Below, piece by piece: positions 35,235 to 48,439 of a DNA stretch of 64,000 nt. How positions within the stretch are numbered: position 1 is the first letter of the stretch; the number at the start of each line of letters is the position of its first letter. The position numbers and the translations under genes are program-made. Source of the stretch: Tamarix chinensis (taxonomy: Eukaryota > Streptophyta > Magnoliopsida > Caryophyllales > Tamaricaceae); assembly GCA_030549775.1 (NCBI GenBank), contig CM060176.1, positions 98,571,815-98,635,814 on the forward strand, in the 5' to 3' direction. The notes under the pieces were generated by a model. It did not search any database. It had not been told where the DNA came from and saw only the letters and a list, made by a program, of their open reading frames with translations.

Positions 35235-36200
35235 AAACTGAAAACACAAGGAGATGGTAAAGAGAGGAGAACACTTGGGGCTTTGTGGGAATGGAATACT
35301 AAATGAAGTGTGGAGCGTATGGAAGCCTAAAAAGCTAAAAATAAATTCCCCAAATATGTCTAAGGATTTTGACAATGAGCACAGGATGAGGGGAGGGCTT
35401 GTTTCAACCACACTTAACCCAAAGGTTGTAAGATGTGTAAGGTAGTTGATAGGAAATGTAAGAAGGTATAAGTGACTATATTTTTAGCAAAATTGTGGTT
35501 GAATGAAGTAAGGACAATCCAAATCTAATCATGGACATGGGAGAATATGAGCATGGGTTACGGAGGTCAAAGAGTTAAGACTTTTAGATAATTTAATTAG
35601 ACAAAAATTTAATTAAATGGGTATTTATTAGGAAAAATATCAAATAAATCCCAAAAATTAATAAAACTTTAGGAAAAGGATTGGAATAATCTTATTAACT
35701 TAGATATGTAAAAATATTTGGTAATATAATATATTTGGAGCTTAAACAATAGAAACTCAACATAATCGGGTAAATTGGCTAATCGCGTCAGGTTTCCATG
35801 ATTTAATGAGATGAACTATAGAATGTCCAAATTTGAAAAGAATAATATGAATAATTAAAATTATAATGTTTTAGAATAACTTATGAGGCTAATCACACAG
35901 AGTAGTTAAGGTTAGAGAAATAGAATACTATAGAGGACCTCTATGATGATATGTTGATTATGGAATGATAGTCTTGGAGTAGGACTTGGGGTGAGGGATA
36001 TTTAATGTCTTATTATTGTGGGATACTTTGTCAATTTAGATATGTTTTAACTTTGATGTATCATGTTCCCACTTTTGTTTGAGTTCCACCTTCACGTGTG
36101 TTGTATTTTGGGACGTGATTTCCTTATAAACATTTTTCCCTTATCATGTTATCATCATTTCTATTTATATTAAACTTATCTTATGTTATGGTTTGGTTGA
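35235..36200. other. flank of LTR X, unassigned
   Basis: AT-rich with short frames on both strands and no recognised gene. Probably the body of the LTR that ends at 36350. Confidence 0.35.
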
Positions 36201-36350
36201 AATTGGTAGAATTTCCCTTGTTATGTGAATAATGTGGAATACTATACTTGTACTAAGAGTAAAGGTAATGCATACATTTTGGTATTCAACTTCTACAAGA
36301 TTATGTTATACAATAATAACTTTTTTTGGCAGGGAAAATTGGGGTGTTAC
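36201..36350 (+). mobile_element. 3' end of another plus-sense LTR
   Basis: Contains AAAGGTAATGCATACATTTTGG, an ACTTCTACAAGATTATG block and a final GGGGTGTTACA, the shared LTR 3' end. Its 5' limit is not identified. Confidence 0.5.
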
Positions 36351-36854
36351 AGTGCCCTCCCTACATTTTGTGCTGACTGGGTACTTTTGTGCTCCAACAA
36401 GACCTTATATGTACATTCTATAAAAATCTTAGAGAGTATGCATACTTAAAGATTGGGTGACCAAGATGGTGATGATTATATTATATATCTTCTTCGATTT
36501 GGATTAGATTGTTCATGTAACCTCCATATGAAGGATTATATGTATTTCCCACTCAAATTTATAAACAAACTAGTTGATTGATCAAATTAACAATCAACTT
36601 AATAACAAGTCTTAATCCTAGTGTGTTTGTGAATCTTGTTATCATATGTAAGACTTGTTATCATATGTGAGAGCATGGCAACCTTGTTACTGATTGTGAT
36701 CATAAGTTATCTATATGGTTGTATGTATTGCTATTGTATTATCGCATGTGAATCCATGTATTACCTTGCTTATTACATGTTTAAGTGTTTTATGTGATCA
36801 TGTTTTCTCTTTAGAGTTTGTTGTGATTTACTTAGCACATATGGGTATTGATAT

Positions 36855-37480
36855 TATAACACCTCTAAATTTACTATTAAAATTTTTCATTTTGTAGAAG
36901 CTAAGTAGTAAAATAAATGAGTGTTATTTCTATACTTAATACAAATTCGGTCACCATACAATATGCAATTTAAGTATAATGAAAAAAATTGTTAAACTTT
37001 AAACATGATAAAGTGACACTCAAACATATATAAATAACAACAAAAATACAAGAGAGTTTAGGACATAACTTCAATACATGAGTACTCAAAATACAACAGA
37101 AGGGATACATGGATTCTAAGAGTCCAAAATATGATATATGGAACAAAAGATACTTAATGGTATCTGAATAATAAAAACTCTACTATCCAAACCACAAATA
37201 AATAAGGATGTCACTCATCCATAGGTAACACAAAATCATCAAGGCGATAGTCAAAGATTTGCACGATGTCAATAGGATTATTTGCTCTTGGGAATGAGTA
37301 GGTTTCCATAAAATGGGCATGCCAGTATTTGTGTACGAAGCATTGCAATAAATTCAAAAGAAATTGCACGTTGCATATAACTCATGGTACACATAAAATA
37401 AAGCATATGATAACATACAATACAATCACATTCAAAACATACAGTAAAGCTTAAAATACAAGCCATGTTATTATCTTTGT
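36855..37480 (-). mobile_element. minus-sense LTR 3' end, truncated
   Basis: Starts TATAACACCTC-AAATTTACTATTAAAA and continues with GTGTTATTTCTATACTTAATAC and an AAATTCGGTCACC block, the decayed counterpart of the conserved LTR end. No opposite terminus or target duplication found; the right limit is approximate. Confidence 0.45.
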
Positions 37481-40040
37481 TTAGTGATCACATAGCCAAT
37501 TTTTTATTCACATTAGTTTGACACCCATGCGATGCATAGGGAAAAACACATAAATTAAACTAAAGATTGACTTATGCCTATATATATATATATATATTGA
37601 GGAGATGGCGACAAATACTTATTTTGATAAAAATGATAATATTTGCCTTGTTATATATTTTGCAAAACTTCTTTGAATAAAATGTTTGTCATTGTGTTGC
37701 AATAAGAATCATCATTATCACTCATCAAAATATTTGACCCTTAGCGACTTGTACCTTAAGATACAACATATAATTGATTATTCCTAAACATTGGTTTCTT
37801 TAAGAGAACTCTAATATTAGATAATGATTGACCCTATCTCTTATTTATTATCATAGCATATAATACGATAAGTGTGAATTATTTTTTTACTAAACTTGAA
37901 AGACACTTTTTTGTTAGATTGTGTATGCGATATTTTAGTTACCAATACTGCATGGCAGGCATTCTTGCTGCTAGGAATATTGGCTTCTAATAGACGAGTG
38001 TCAAGTCTTATATAGCCCAACTATACAATCTATATTCCTTGAGAACATTATCAATATGCTAACCTTTGATTTTAAGGTATTGTTTGACACTCCAAAACAT
38101 ATTAGGCCATTTAAAAATTTAGACGTATACAAAACTTGAAATGCATTAATACTCTAATTTAGTTAAGTAAATTTTTTTACTTTTAAAACTTATGTATTAT
38201 AATAAGAAAATTAATATTGCTCCACTATTTCCTCAATGGAATTTAATTTTTCTTTGTAATACTTCACATGTTATTGGTGATATCATGGATCAAATATCAA
38301 GCAGATTATGACCTTCGTGTGTGAACTAAACCATCTAAAGTGCACTATTACGTCATTACAATATGATAAAATAAGTTGAAAATTACAATATTATCAAAAT
38401 ACAAGAATTGGTATTGCATCCAAAGTGAAATAGGTAAGTCATTAGCCATAATGAAGCAATCATCATCACAATTAAAGTTGGAAATCAGATAGGTCGGGTC
38501 ACTATTGGGTCAATTCACATGATGATTCAAGCATTTTAGTCTCAAATTATCTCGGATCATTTTATCATGATGGGTTTGATTCAGATCAATTTATGGTTGA
38601 ATAATATTAGGTCATTTCAACCTCCGAGATTAGGTCAGGTTGAGATCGAATGGACTTGAATTAGAATAAATTCGATTTACCCTATTTTTGGTTCAAGTTT
38701 GGGAAAACTTGATTAAGTTTAGATGATTATATTTTTGGGTTGCATTTAGTACGAATTTGGGTTATTTCATGTTTGAGTCATACTCGTGCTAATTTTTCTA
38801 TTCCAAGATGTTATTCAAAGCTAATTATTTTTAGATCACTTATTTCAATTTATCTTATTTTTGGATATTGGTTGTTTCGGGGTCTTAGAACTTTTTGTTC
38901 ATATTTTATCTTTGGAAGCATATTGGACATTTCAAATTTAAATGTTTTTTTAATCAGATCAATTTTCTTTTTATGTTAAGATATAGCTTATAATTCATCT
39001 CCATTATAATATAGGTCATACCGAGTTCAAGTATTATTTTAATTTTATATTATATTCATATCTCATGTAGTCCTTACAAATTATTAGCTTATAATGACCA
39101 TTGATAATTGATAATGAATGAAGGCTTGCAAGGTTATACTTCTCACATTATTTTTTATATCATATTAATCACATAATTTTAATGAATAATAGTAATACAA
39201 AATTAATGATAAAAATTATAATAATGATAATAATAATTAATATCAATTATGGTAATAATAATAACACATTATTATTTTATTATGATTATATCATATCAAT
39301 CCAAATTAGATAAAAATTAGATAAAGTAATGAGCATTGAAAAATGACCAACTAATATTTACGTCTTACTATTTAACATATTTTATGTAATAAAAATCACT
39401 GTTATTCAATTTTCATAATGAGTAATTAAAATTCTCACTCTACATTTTTCCTATTTTCCTTTGATACTATAGTAGTATATTGTAAGGTATAGATACTAAA
39501 ATATAGTATTTAAGGATACAATTTTTTATTAACATGTTCTTTTAATAGAATTGATAAATTTTTTTTCCTTGTTTGATTGATATTTCTTATGATGCAATCT
39601 CCCTTTTTTAATACTTTTACAGAATTATTCCAAATATTTTAAATATGAGAATTAGTATTATGATCAACAATACTAACTATATTTTAAATATTTGATTAAA
39701 CTATCCTTATGTAATATTCATTTTAAGGTAGAGCAACAATCTATAGTCACCAAGGTCAATATTGTACTAAGGATTTTTAAACCTAGACATCATATTTTAT
39801 TATTAACTAGTTGGGCTAATTGATAATTTGAGAGCATCTTTTAGGTCAATGTATTTTGTTGGTGTCAACTATTGAGTTGGGCTATGTATTTTATTGTGGC
39901 CCATAAGCTAAAATGCTTCTTACCCATTGATGTTGCATAGGATTGAAGATATGTAATTTGTATTTGGTTTAGCGTAGGATTGGGACAAATCATACACATA
40001 TATTTGTTCTTCTTATGCCATTTAGTATTAGTAAACATGT
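37481..40040. other. AT-rich unassigned DNA
   Basis: Includes a (TA)n run near 37580 and a stretch with repeated GGTC/GGGTCA words (38480-38720). No gene recognised. Confidence 0.4.
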
Positions 40041-40056
40041 GGACTGAATTTTAATA

Positions 40057-40265
40057 GGATTGAATGCTAATCTATCAAGATTAATATATATAATATATTG
40101 CGGAAGCGCACCTGAATCCATAATAATGATAGAATTATCTGGTACCATCAAATCTTGTATCAAACCCTGACGGTCGGTACTATGGTCTTCTAGATCTCGC
40201 ACGTGCTCGCTGGTTACCAATGATTGATGGGAATCAATTGGAGCAAAGTACGTGTGACCTAGGGA

Positions 40266-40298
<33 letters not shown>

Positions 40299-40507
40299 TA
40301 ACTGACCTGTTATCTATCAGGCCATCCTAGTTTAGTCCATCAACAATCTAGGACTCTCACAGTCTCTACACATATGGGTCCACATCCAATCAGATACATT
40401 AGGCCCAACTTAATTAAACTTAATTCGATCACTTTTATTCGGGCTTAACCGATACGACGACGTTCAATTCGTATCGTTTACATGTAAGCCTAATGTTGGA
40501 CAATAAT
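40057..40507 (-). repeat. copia 3' LTR (minus sense)
   Basis: Matches 46200-46650 base for base except about 20 transitions and a different-length (AT)n run (40268-40296). It appears to lack about 30 bases present at the start of the other LTR (46169-46199). Confidence 0.85.
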
Positions 40508-40519
40508 CCAACAATCTCC
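40508..40519 (-). other. copia polypurine tract
   Basis: The minus strand reads AAGTGGGAGAT directly before the LTR start TGTTGGATT. Confidence 0.7.
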
Positions 40520-40949
40520 CACTTGGGCTATATGTGCAAAGTTACCAATTGTGACATAACCGAATGAGCTCAATTTCTTTTGTCGTTATGAAATGTATCT
40601 TTAACCAATCCAGTCCATCAATCAAACCAACATAGGATCAAAGTGGATTTCGTCACATCTCTATGTAACTAAACCCTCAATGGTCACATATGTTGACACG
40701 ACTGAATGACATGGATCAAGATGTGGATGTGTAGCATGGAAATATCATGTAATGTGATCCTAACATGCCTATTTACAACTGATCCACCTTAAAAAATTTA
40801 GTGAGATCAAACCATACCAAAATATAGAAAGGAAATAAACTGAAACTTTATTTCTGCATAAAACATATGGTCAAAATATCCATAAGCCAAACCAAAGAGT
40901 CTATACATAGAGTAACTAAAATGACAAACTCCCACTGAAACTAAAGATT

Positions 40950-41470
40950 ATTAGTTGATATAACACCCATACGAGCTACATGCTCAAGAAACTGCTTGGG
41001 TGGCAAGGCCTTCGTAAATGGATCCGCAATCATGGAGTCTGTACTGATATGCTCTATAGATAATTATCATTTCTGAACCTTTTCCTTAACAACTAAGAAC
41101 TTGATATCGATACTCTTCGATTTCATAGAACTTAGGTTGTTGTTGGAATACTGAACTGCAGCCTTATTATCACACAACAACTTGAGTGGTCTTTCAATAC
41201 CATCAACTATACGTAGCCTCGTGATAAAATTTCACAGCCATATACCATAATTAGAAGCCTCATAGCATGCCACAAACTCTGCTGCCATGGTGGAAGAGGC
41301 CACAACTGTCTGTTTGGAACTCTTCCAAGACACAACTCCTCCAGCTATTAGAATAAAAAACCTGATGTGGACTTCATACTATCTTGGCATACAGCAAAGT
41401 CAGAGTCAGTGTATCCTACAATCTCAAGCTTGCCTGACGTCCGATATGTGAGCATGTAATCTTTTGTTTT
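40950..41470 (-). pseudogene. copia RNase H region
   Basis: Lies downstream of the reverse transcriptase in the minus sense. Fragments such as a stretch around SSTMAAEFVACYEA-like text (41275-41300) match copia RNase H. Stops interrupt the frame. Confidence 0.6.
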
Positions 41471-42403
41471 CTATAAGTACTGCATGACTCGTTTGGCTGT
41501 TATCCAATGGTCAAGTCCTAGATTGCTCATATATCTGCCCAACATCCCAGTGATGTATGCAATATCCGGACGTTTACATACTTGGGCATGCATAAGACTT
41601 CCCACAGCTAAAGCATAGGGGACATTTTGCATTTCCCTCCTTTCATAGTCATTTTTAGGGCATTGCCTTAGACTAAACTTGTCTCCCTTAGCGACAGGGG
41701 TATTTCCTAGTTTGCAATTATGCATTGCATATCGTTTGAGAACCCTTTCAACATAGGTCTTTTGTGACAACCCTAGGATACCTCGAGAACGATCCCGGTA
41801 TATCTCTATGCCCAATACAAAAGATGCATTACCAAGATCTTTCATCTCAAAATTCTTAGCTAGAAATCTCTTGGTCTCATGCAACAAACCTATGTCATTG
41901 CTTGCCAGCAATATGTCATCAACATATAAAACCAGAAACATGTGCTTACTCCCACAAAACTTATGGTATACACATTCATCAACCAAATACATCTCAAAGC
42001 CAAAAGAGGTGATCATTTGATGAAATTCAAAATACCATTGTCGAGACGCTTGTTTGAGCCCATAGATAGATTTCTTAAGTTAGTAAGCCATATTCTTTGG
42101 GTCTCCGGACACAAAGTTTTCTAGTTGCACCATATGGATTGTCTCCTCAATGTCACCATTGAGAAAGGCAGTCTTTACGTCCATCTGATGTAACTCAAGA
42201 TTAAAATGTGCCACTAATGCCATAATTACCCTCAAGGAGTCCTTAGAAGAGATTGGAGAGAATGTCTCTTTGAAATCTTCTCCTTCCTTTTGTGTAAAGC
42301 CCTTAGCGACTAGACGTGCCTTATATCTTTCCACATTGCCTTTTGAACCCCTCTTAGTATTGAATATCCATTTGCAACCAATGGATTTCTTTCTTTCAGG
42401 CAA
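41471..42403 (-). pseudogene. copia reverse transcriptase
   Basis: Read on minus, the first part (42403-42080) has KKSIGCKWIFNTKRG, RYKARLVAKGFTQ and HQMDVKTAFLNGD. Then a stop lies just before LKKSIYGLKQASRQWY, and the second part (42016-41471) carries the catalytic YVDD box (LVLYVDDILLA), the PYALAVGSLMHA block and RPDIAY. These are hallmark copia RT motifs. Another stop (TGA where Trp is usual, before DLVPLPERKK) lies just upstream at about 42415. Intact catalytic residues but broken reading frame. Confidence 0.9.
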
Positions 42404-42671
42404 TGGGACAAGATCTCATACGTCATTGTCCATCATGGACTTCATTTCTTCATTCATGCAATCCACCTTTGAGAATTTGAACTTTCCATGGCTTGACGGA
42501 AGTTAATCGGATCATCTTCCATCACGCCAATGCCAACCTCATGCTCTAGGAGAAATACAATATAATCATCTGGAATAACACTTCTCCTTTCTTTAGTGGA
42601 TCTCCTTAGCTCTTGAGGTTGTTAAGCTTGTCCTTCTGGAACAATCACTTCATTTTGAATGGGTGGTTATT

Positions 42672-42941
42672 CTATATTGTCTTGTTGAGGTTCTTGATTT
42701 GCCTCCTGATCGATGACAGGTGCAAAGACTTGCACATCTTCAGAGACAATAGTAGGAATAGTGATTGATTCCTCCTCAAAGATAATGTCTCTAACCTCAT
42801 TTCTCCCCCAAGCTCAACATCCTCAAAAAATGTCGCAGTTCTCGTCTCAAAAATTAACTTAAGTGTGGGATTATAAAACTTATAGCCCCTAGATCGCTCA
42901 GCATAACCAATAAAGTAACTACTAACTGTTTTGGAGTCCAA
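42672..42941 (-). pseudogene. copia integrase C-terminal / linker region
   Basis: Minus reading includes [20 protein letters not shown] and TATFFEDVELGGE, the typical copia stretch between the integrase core and RT. It is in a different frame from the neighbouring pol parts, so at least one frameshift lies on each side. Confidence 0.8.
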
Positions 42942-43114
42942 TACTTTTCATGTGTTCTATAAGGCCTTGCCTCAGCTGGACATCCCCAAACATGAAAGTG
43001 CTTTAAACTAGGCTTTTTGCATGTCCAAAGCTCATAAGGTGTTTTAGTAGCTACTTTAGTTGGTACTCTATTTAGAATATAAGCTGTTGTCTTTAGTGCT
43101 TCTCCCCAGAGTGA

Positions 43115-44191
43115 TTATGGTAAGGTAGAATGACTAATCATACTCCTCACCATATCCTTAAGAGTTTTCTTTCGTCTTTCAGCTACACCATTCATGCTAG
43201 GAGATCCTAGCATGGTGTAATGTGGGACAATACCACACTCCTCTAGGAATCTAGGGAATGGTCCTAGACATTGTTCACCTGAACCGTCATATCTGCCATA
43301 GTACTCACCACCACGGTCAGATCTAACGCACTTAATTCGTTTGTTGAGTTGATTCTCAACCTCAACCTTAAATGATTTGAACACATCCAGTGACTGTGAT
43401 TTCTCATGAATGAGATACAGGTACCCATAATATGAGTAGTCGTCTATGAATGATATAAAATACCGTTGACCATTCCAAGAAGCCATAGGGAATGGTCCAC
43501 AGATATCTGTGTGAATCAATTCTAAGACGTCTGAAGATCTATTTACACCTGTTCTCTTAGTTTTGGTCTGTTTTCCCTTAACACAATTGATACAAGTGTT
43601 CAAGTCCGCAAAGTCTAGGGAATTAAGTATACCATCAGACACAAGCCTCTCAATTCTAGCTTTTGAGATATGACCTAAGTGCTTATGCCATAATGATGCT
43701 GAATTTTCCTTATTTAATTTGTGTTTAGTACCACGTGATTCCACGTGCAGGGTTTCATGATATGAAGTGATGACATCAAGAATATATGGGTTATTGTAAG
43801 CGCATAATGAACTGGTGTCAATCATATTTGAATTTAATGAAAGACTAAATTTATTATTTCCAAATGAACAAAAATAACCAGACTTGTCCAATAAGGAAAT
43901 GGAAATCAAATTCCATCTAAAAGATGGTACAACGAAAATGTCTTTCAAATCCAAATAAAAACCAATTTCTAAAAATAACCTAAAAGTGCCAATCGCTTCA
44001 ACTGATGCTACCTTGCCATCTCCCACATAGATGTATCTTTTACCATCACTTGGCTTTCGGTAGTTCAGGCAACCCAGTATAGAAACACTTATGTGAGTAG
44101 TTGCAATAGAATCCAACCACCAAGTGTTTCTAGGTACTGAAGCTAAATTAAGCTCAGAATAGACCAAAGTAAGAATTGTACCTTTCTTCAC
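43115..44191 (-). pseudogene. copia protease end and integrase core
   Basis: A 358-codon minus-strand frame. The protease catalytic box reads DSIA instead of DSGA (G lost), so the protease would be inactive. Then follow the GAG-pre-integrase zinc-binding region (LWHKHLGH...CINCVKGKQ, an HHCC pattern) and the integrase core with HTDICGP, FIDDYSYYGYLY and SDRGGEY...SPSMNGVAERR, which keep the DDE acidic positions. Integrase inserts the DNA copy into the genome. The open frame ends near 43115. Confidence 0.9.
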
Positions 44192-44199
44192 ACGCTAAG

Positions 44200-44975
44200 C
44201 GTGGTATTTAGGATAATCCTTCTTCACATGTCCAGTCTTGTCGCAAAAGAAGCAACTATCATTTTCCTTCTACTGTTTCTTTTGTACCGGACCCTTAGGA
44301 GCAGCTTCATCCTTTCTTTTCTTACCCTTGCCCTTAGAGGTACTGGCCAAGTGAGCACTCTCAGTCCTATCATGCTTCAATCTTTCCTCCTCTTGCACAC
44401 AATAAGAAATGAGCTCATTAAGAGTCCATTTCTCCTTTTAGTAGTTGTAACTGACCTTAAACTGACTGAATTGTGAAAGGAAGTGAAAGCAACACTAAGT
44501 GCACGAACAAATCATTTGATAACTCGACCTTTAGCACCTTCAGTTGCGAAGCAATGTTAGACATCTCCATGATGTACTTCCTTATATTTCCTTTGCCTTT
44601 GTACTTCATCGAAATCAAGCACTGTAAAAGAGTGCTTGTTTATGCCTTATCATTTTTTGCAAAACGTTTCTCAATTTCAGCAAGGAAATTCTTAGCGTTG
44701 GTGATGTCCTCAGATACCCCACCCCTAAAGGCTTCCGGAATGCTAAGCTTAATGATCATTAGACTCATGCGATTTGACCGATCCAACTTCTCAAAGTTCC
44801 TCTTATCATCAGAGGTACTTTCAGCCGTCAGATCAGTGGGTTTCGGAAGCTTAAGTGCATGATCCAGATCCATGCAGCCAAGGACAATGGTAATATTGTC
44901 CTTCCATTCCTTAAAGTTATTCCCGTTCAGTATAGGTATAGAGTTTAATTTGGCAGATATAGTAGTGGCAGACAT
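44200..44975 (-). pseudogene. copia gag with altered zinc knuckle
   Basis: Minus start MSATTISAKLNSIPILNG, then NNFKEWKDNITIVLG, typical of the UBN2-type copia Gag. The frame is broken near 44640. The zinc knuckle at about 44230-44270 reads CFFCDKTGHVKKDY, where the fourth ligand Cys is Tyr. A TAG stop follows at PKYHA-stop-RVKK, where Trp is usual. Both are single G-to-A changes. Confidence 0.85.
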
Positions 44976-45879
44976 AGCTGTATAGAAAACGTAAACATAA
45001 ATAAATATTCATGCTCACAAAAAAAATTCACATAATAAAATAATCAATAAATTTAAATATTGGCAATCTCATCACAAGAAACCGGTGCAACATTAATATC
45101 AAGTCTTTGAACAGTAATATTAATTGCAAGTGGTGTTCTTGTTGCAATAATCAAATACGGACAATAAGGCCTGTCAAATAATAAGCCTATCTTTGGATTG
45201 ACTTATTATCTACATGGCAACCAAATAATCATCACATATTTATTACCGCAAGTGCATATGAAAATCTGCCAAATATTTGCCTTCCTTTGGGCCGACTAAA
45301 TAACTTCACGAATAGACATACGCACAAACATCCAATATGTTTGATAAATTAATTTTCATAAAAGATGTCACTTTGGCCACGTATTATTTCAACCAATTTA
45401 TCTACTAATATTAGACAACCAATTATTTAAATAAATTGATCCCTTAATTTTATTTCATAAATTTGGACCTATAATATTAGGACCGACCTTATTTAGATTT
45501 AATATATGCAACAATATCAAATCTAAACTTATTTGCATAAATATCAAATAACACACATAAATAAGCCCATATAAAATTTTAATTGGAATAAAAGAAAATA
45601 AACTTAATATCCAATTAAAATTAAATAAGTCAATTATGTATTTTTTACATTATTAAATAAATAATAACACAAAATAAATAATAGGCCCAAATTCAAAGTC
45701 CAAATAATAGCCCAAACTCCTGCCACCAAGATCTGCATCAAGTACAATTTTTTTTAATTACCAAATTACCCTAAAAAATTAAAACCCTAATCATCCTCTA
45801 ATCTCTTCACCTTCCTCATGCCGGCCGCCATCTCACAATTTAGGCCACAGATGAAAAGTATTTAGCAAAGGGTTCAAAA

Positions 45880-46130
45880 GTACAGAATGAACAGTACGAT
45901 GAACAATCAGTGTTGAGCAACAATAAAAAGTGAACAGCCGCAACAATAAAAAGCCAACAATCAGTGCACGACGAACAAACAGGTATAAACAGTACCAGCA
46001 TGTGAACAGTGCGAATGGACAAATATGTATGAATAGTACCAGTGCATGAACAGTACCGACGGAAAAAAAAAATCTGAATCCATAAGTTCCGAACAATTAT
46101 GAACAGTACTGATCGCATGAACAGTTTTTT
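45880..46130. repeat. ATGAACAGT motif cluster in copia 5' leader
   Basis: About eight copies or near copies of ATGAACAGTAC, spaced 15-40 bases, between PBS and gag. They look like a short degenerate repeat of the leader. Confidence 0.6.
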
Positions 46131-46154
46131 TTAATCTTGATAAATTTAGCAATA

Positions 46155-46167
46155 GCTCTGATACTAA
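46155..46167 (-). other. copia primer binding site
   Basis: The minus strand reads TTAGTATCAGAGC, matching TGGTATCAGAGC except one G-to-A, directly beside the LTR end at 46169. Confidence 0.75.
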
Positions 46168-46168
46168 T

Positions 46169-46650
46169 TGATAGATTAATATATAATCTATATATTTGAC
46201 AGGATCGAATGCTAATCTATCAAGATTAATATATATAATATATTACGGAAGCGCACCTGAATCCATAATAATGATAGAATTATCTGGTACCGTTGAATCT
46301 TGTATCAAACCCTGACGGTCGGTACTATGGTCTTCTAGATCTCGCATGTGCTCGCTGGTTACCAATGACTGATGGGAATCAATTGGAGCAAAGTACGTGT
46401 GACCTAAGAACCATGACCATATATATATATATATATAACTGACCTGTTATCTATCGGGCCATCCTAGTTCGGTCCATCAACAATCTAGGACTCCCACAGT
46501 CTCTACACATATAGGTCCATATCCAATTAGATACATTAGGCCCAACTTAATTAAACTTAATTCGATCACTTTTATTCGGGCTTAACCGATACGACAACGT
46601 TCAATTCGTATCGTTTACATGTAAGCCCAACGTTAGACAATAATCCAACA
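46169..46650 (-). repeat. copia 5' LTR (minus sense)
   Basis: Begins TGATAGATTAATATATAATC and ends TAATCCAACA. It contains an (AT)n run at 46419-46437. Confidence 0.85.
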
Positions 46651-47078
46651 TTTTCTTCTCTCTTCTCTTTGTCTCTTTGTAAGTATTGGTGCGTGAGTAA
46701 AATAATGTCAATGATGCTCACCATAAATATCTATCTTTGATCTTAGCCCATAGCTTGAGTTGAGAAAGGTTTATGGTGGAGGATGTTTCTTTAGCAGTGA
46801 GTTGAACTTGATGAATATTTTCGATATTTATGAATTTTCCTTTGAGGAGGGTCATCATTACAAGCATATTGATAATAGTTATATCACATGCATATCGTTA
46901 CATGTATGTCCTAATATTTGATAAAATTGGGTTATAATGTTGGCTTTACCAATTAGTACTCGCATTCATAAGACCTTAATGTTCCCATGTTGAATATATA
47001 ATAAAATATACCAATTTAGTTGGTGGTCTTTTATTTTTCATCCATGTTTGATAAGAAGATATATGGGGGTGTATTTAG
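46651..47078. other. flank between copia and LTR C
   Basis: No gene recognised. Confidence 0.4.
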
Positions 47079-48439
47079 CGTAATATCCTATATTTTTTTA
47101 AATTTGATTTTGTTAACCTTAAGGATTTGATTGCCATAATTTGATGAAAACATTTAATTATTTTAATTTTAATTTTTTTTTGTGATTTTATCGACAGTTT
47201 CACATTCATATTAGAACTTAGTTAATCGTGGTCATTGTAGATCATTATAGAAAAATTTGTTCATATCCATGGTTTTATTATATTCATGTGATTTTGATTT
47301 CAGTTTAAAAATATATGTTTCCACTCTTTATTGTATTTTGATTTTTAATATGTTAAATTTCTTTTTGATTATGACTTCAATGCATGATTATGAGTTTTTT
47401 TGGGAGTTATATTTCGTTAATGAATTTAATTGTTAATTCCCTTTAAAATAGAAAAATTATTTTAATGATTTCAATCCGTAGAAAATATTTCTACCTTTGA
47501 ACTTATCTATTGTTATTATGTCGATAAGATCTTTAAAAAAAACTTTAAATTAAAATGATTTTTGTAACTTATTTATGATTTTCTTTCTAAAATTATTTTT
47601 CTTCTCTTTTTCCTTTTTGGTTTACAAAATACCTTTTTAGAAAAGTATTTAAATTAGAATTTAATTTAAATTCTTTTCTTGATAATTTTTAATATTCTTT
47701 AGGTTGTATTATATTTTTTAATAAATAATATGAATTATCGTACTCGTTGGTATTTTATTTCGAAAGCTTTCTAGAATCCTTTAAATAGTTTTTTCTATTG
47801 ATTTTATATCTTCGGATCTATATAAAATAATTTTTGTTAAATTATCTTTTAATATTTTTTAGATATTTTGTACCCTCTTATGTATATGTGCATTAGTAAA
47901 AAAAAACTCAAAAGTCCCCTACTCTTTCTTTTTTATCTCTCCCTCTTTAGTTTTCTCTTCTCTCTCTTCCCTTCTCGTTTCTCTTTTGTACAACCCAACC
48001 CCAAAATCCTTCGCCGACCTCTTGCCATCCCCATATTCAATCTCTAGCCACCACATTACTCCCTAATCTTCATCCTCATCACCCCGTCGAACCATCACCA
48101 CCTCACCTACCATCGAGCTCTAGCGCACCAGCGTGAGCAACAACAATGAGGGGCAGCAACACCGAGTGGCAGTAGGTCATGTCGCCACCATTTGTCCACC
48201 TCTAATGTACCCACCACTGGAAAGTGGTCTTCAACCTCCGGCAGAGCTTCCTCAATCTTTGCCAGTTCTAATTCGTAATATTTGGTTTGGTATAAATTAT
48301 CAAAAACCTGAACTTTTAAATTCAATTGATTTTGTATATATTAGGTTTAATTAAGCTAAATTAGTTGTTTAATTATATATGTACGTGTTGTATGAATAAA
48401 TTAGATGGGTTAATTGTGATGTATGTGATTGAATGCAGA

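Larger units (their letters stand above)
40057..46650 (-). mobile_element. Ty1/copia retrotransposon, nearly full length, inactive
   Basis: Two direct LTRs (40057-40507, 46169/46200-46650) enclose, on the minus strand, PBS, gag with zinc knuckle, protease, integrase, reverse transcriptase and RNase H in Ty1/copia order. The LTR outer start on the minus strand is TGTTGGATTATTGTC, preceded by the purine-rich AAGTGGGAGAT (PPT). All coding parts carry stops or frame changes, so it cannot now make its own proteins. I could not find a clean target duplication. Confidence 0.92.

Noticed and set aside
38740..38979. 79-codon hydrophobic ORF
   Set aside because: Lies in AT-rich repeat DNA with no homology or context.
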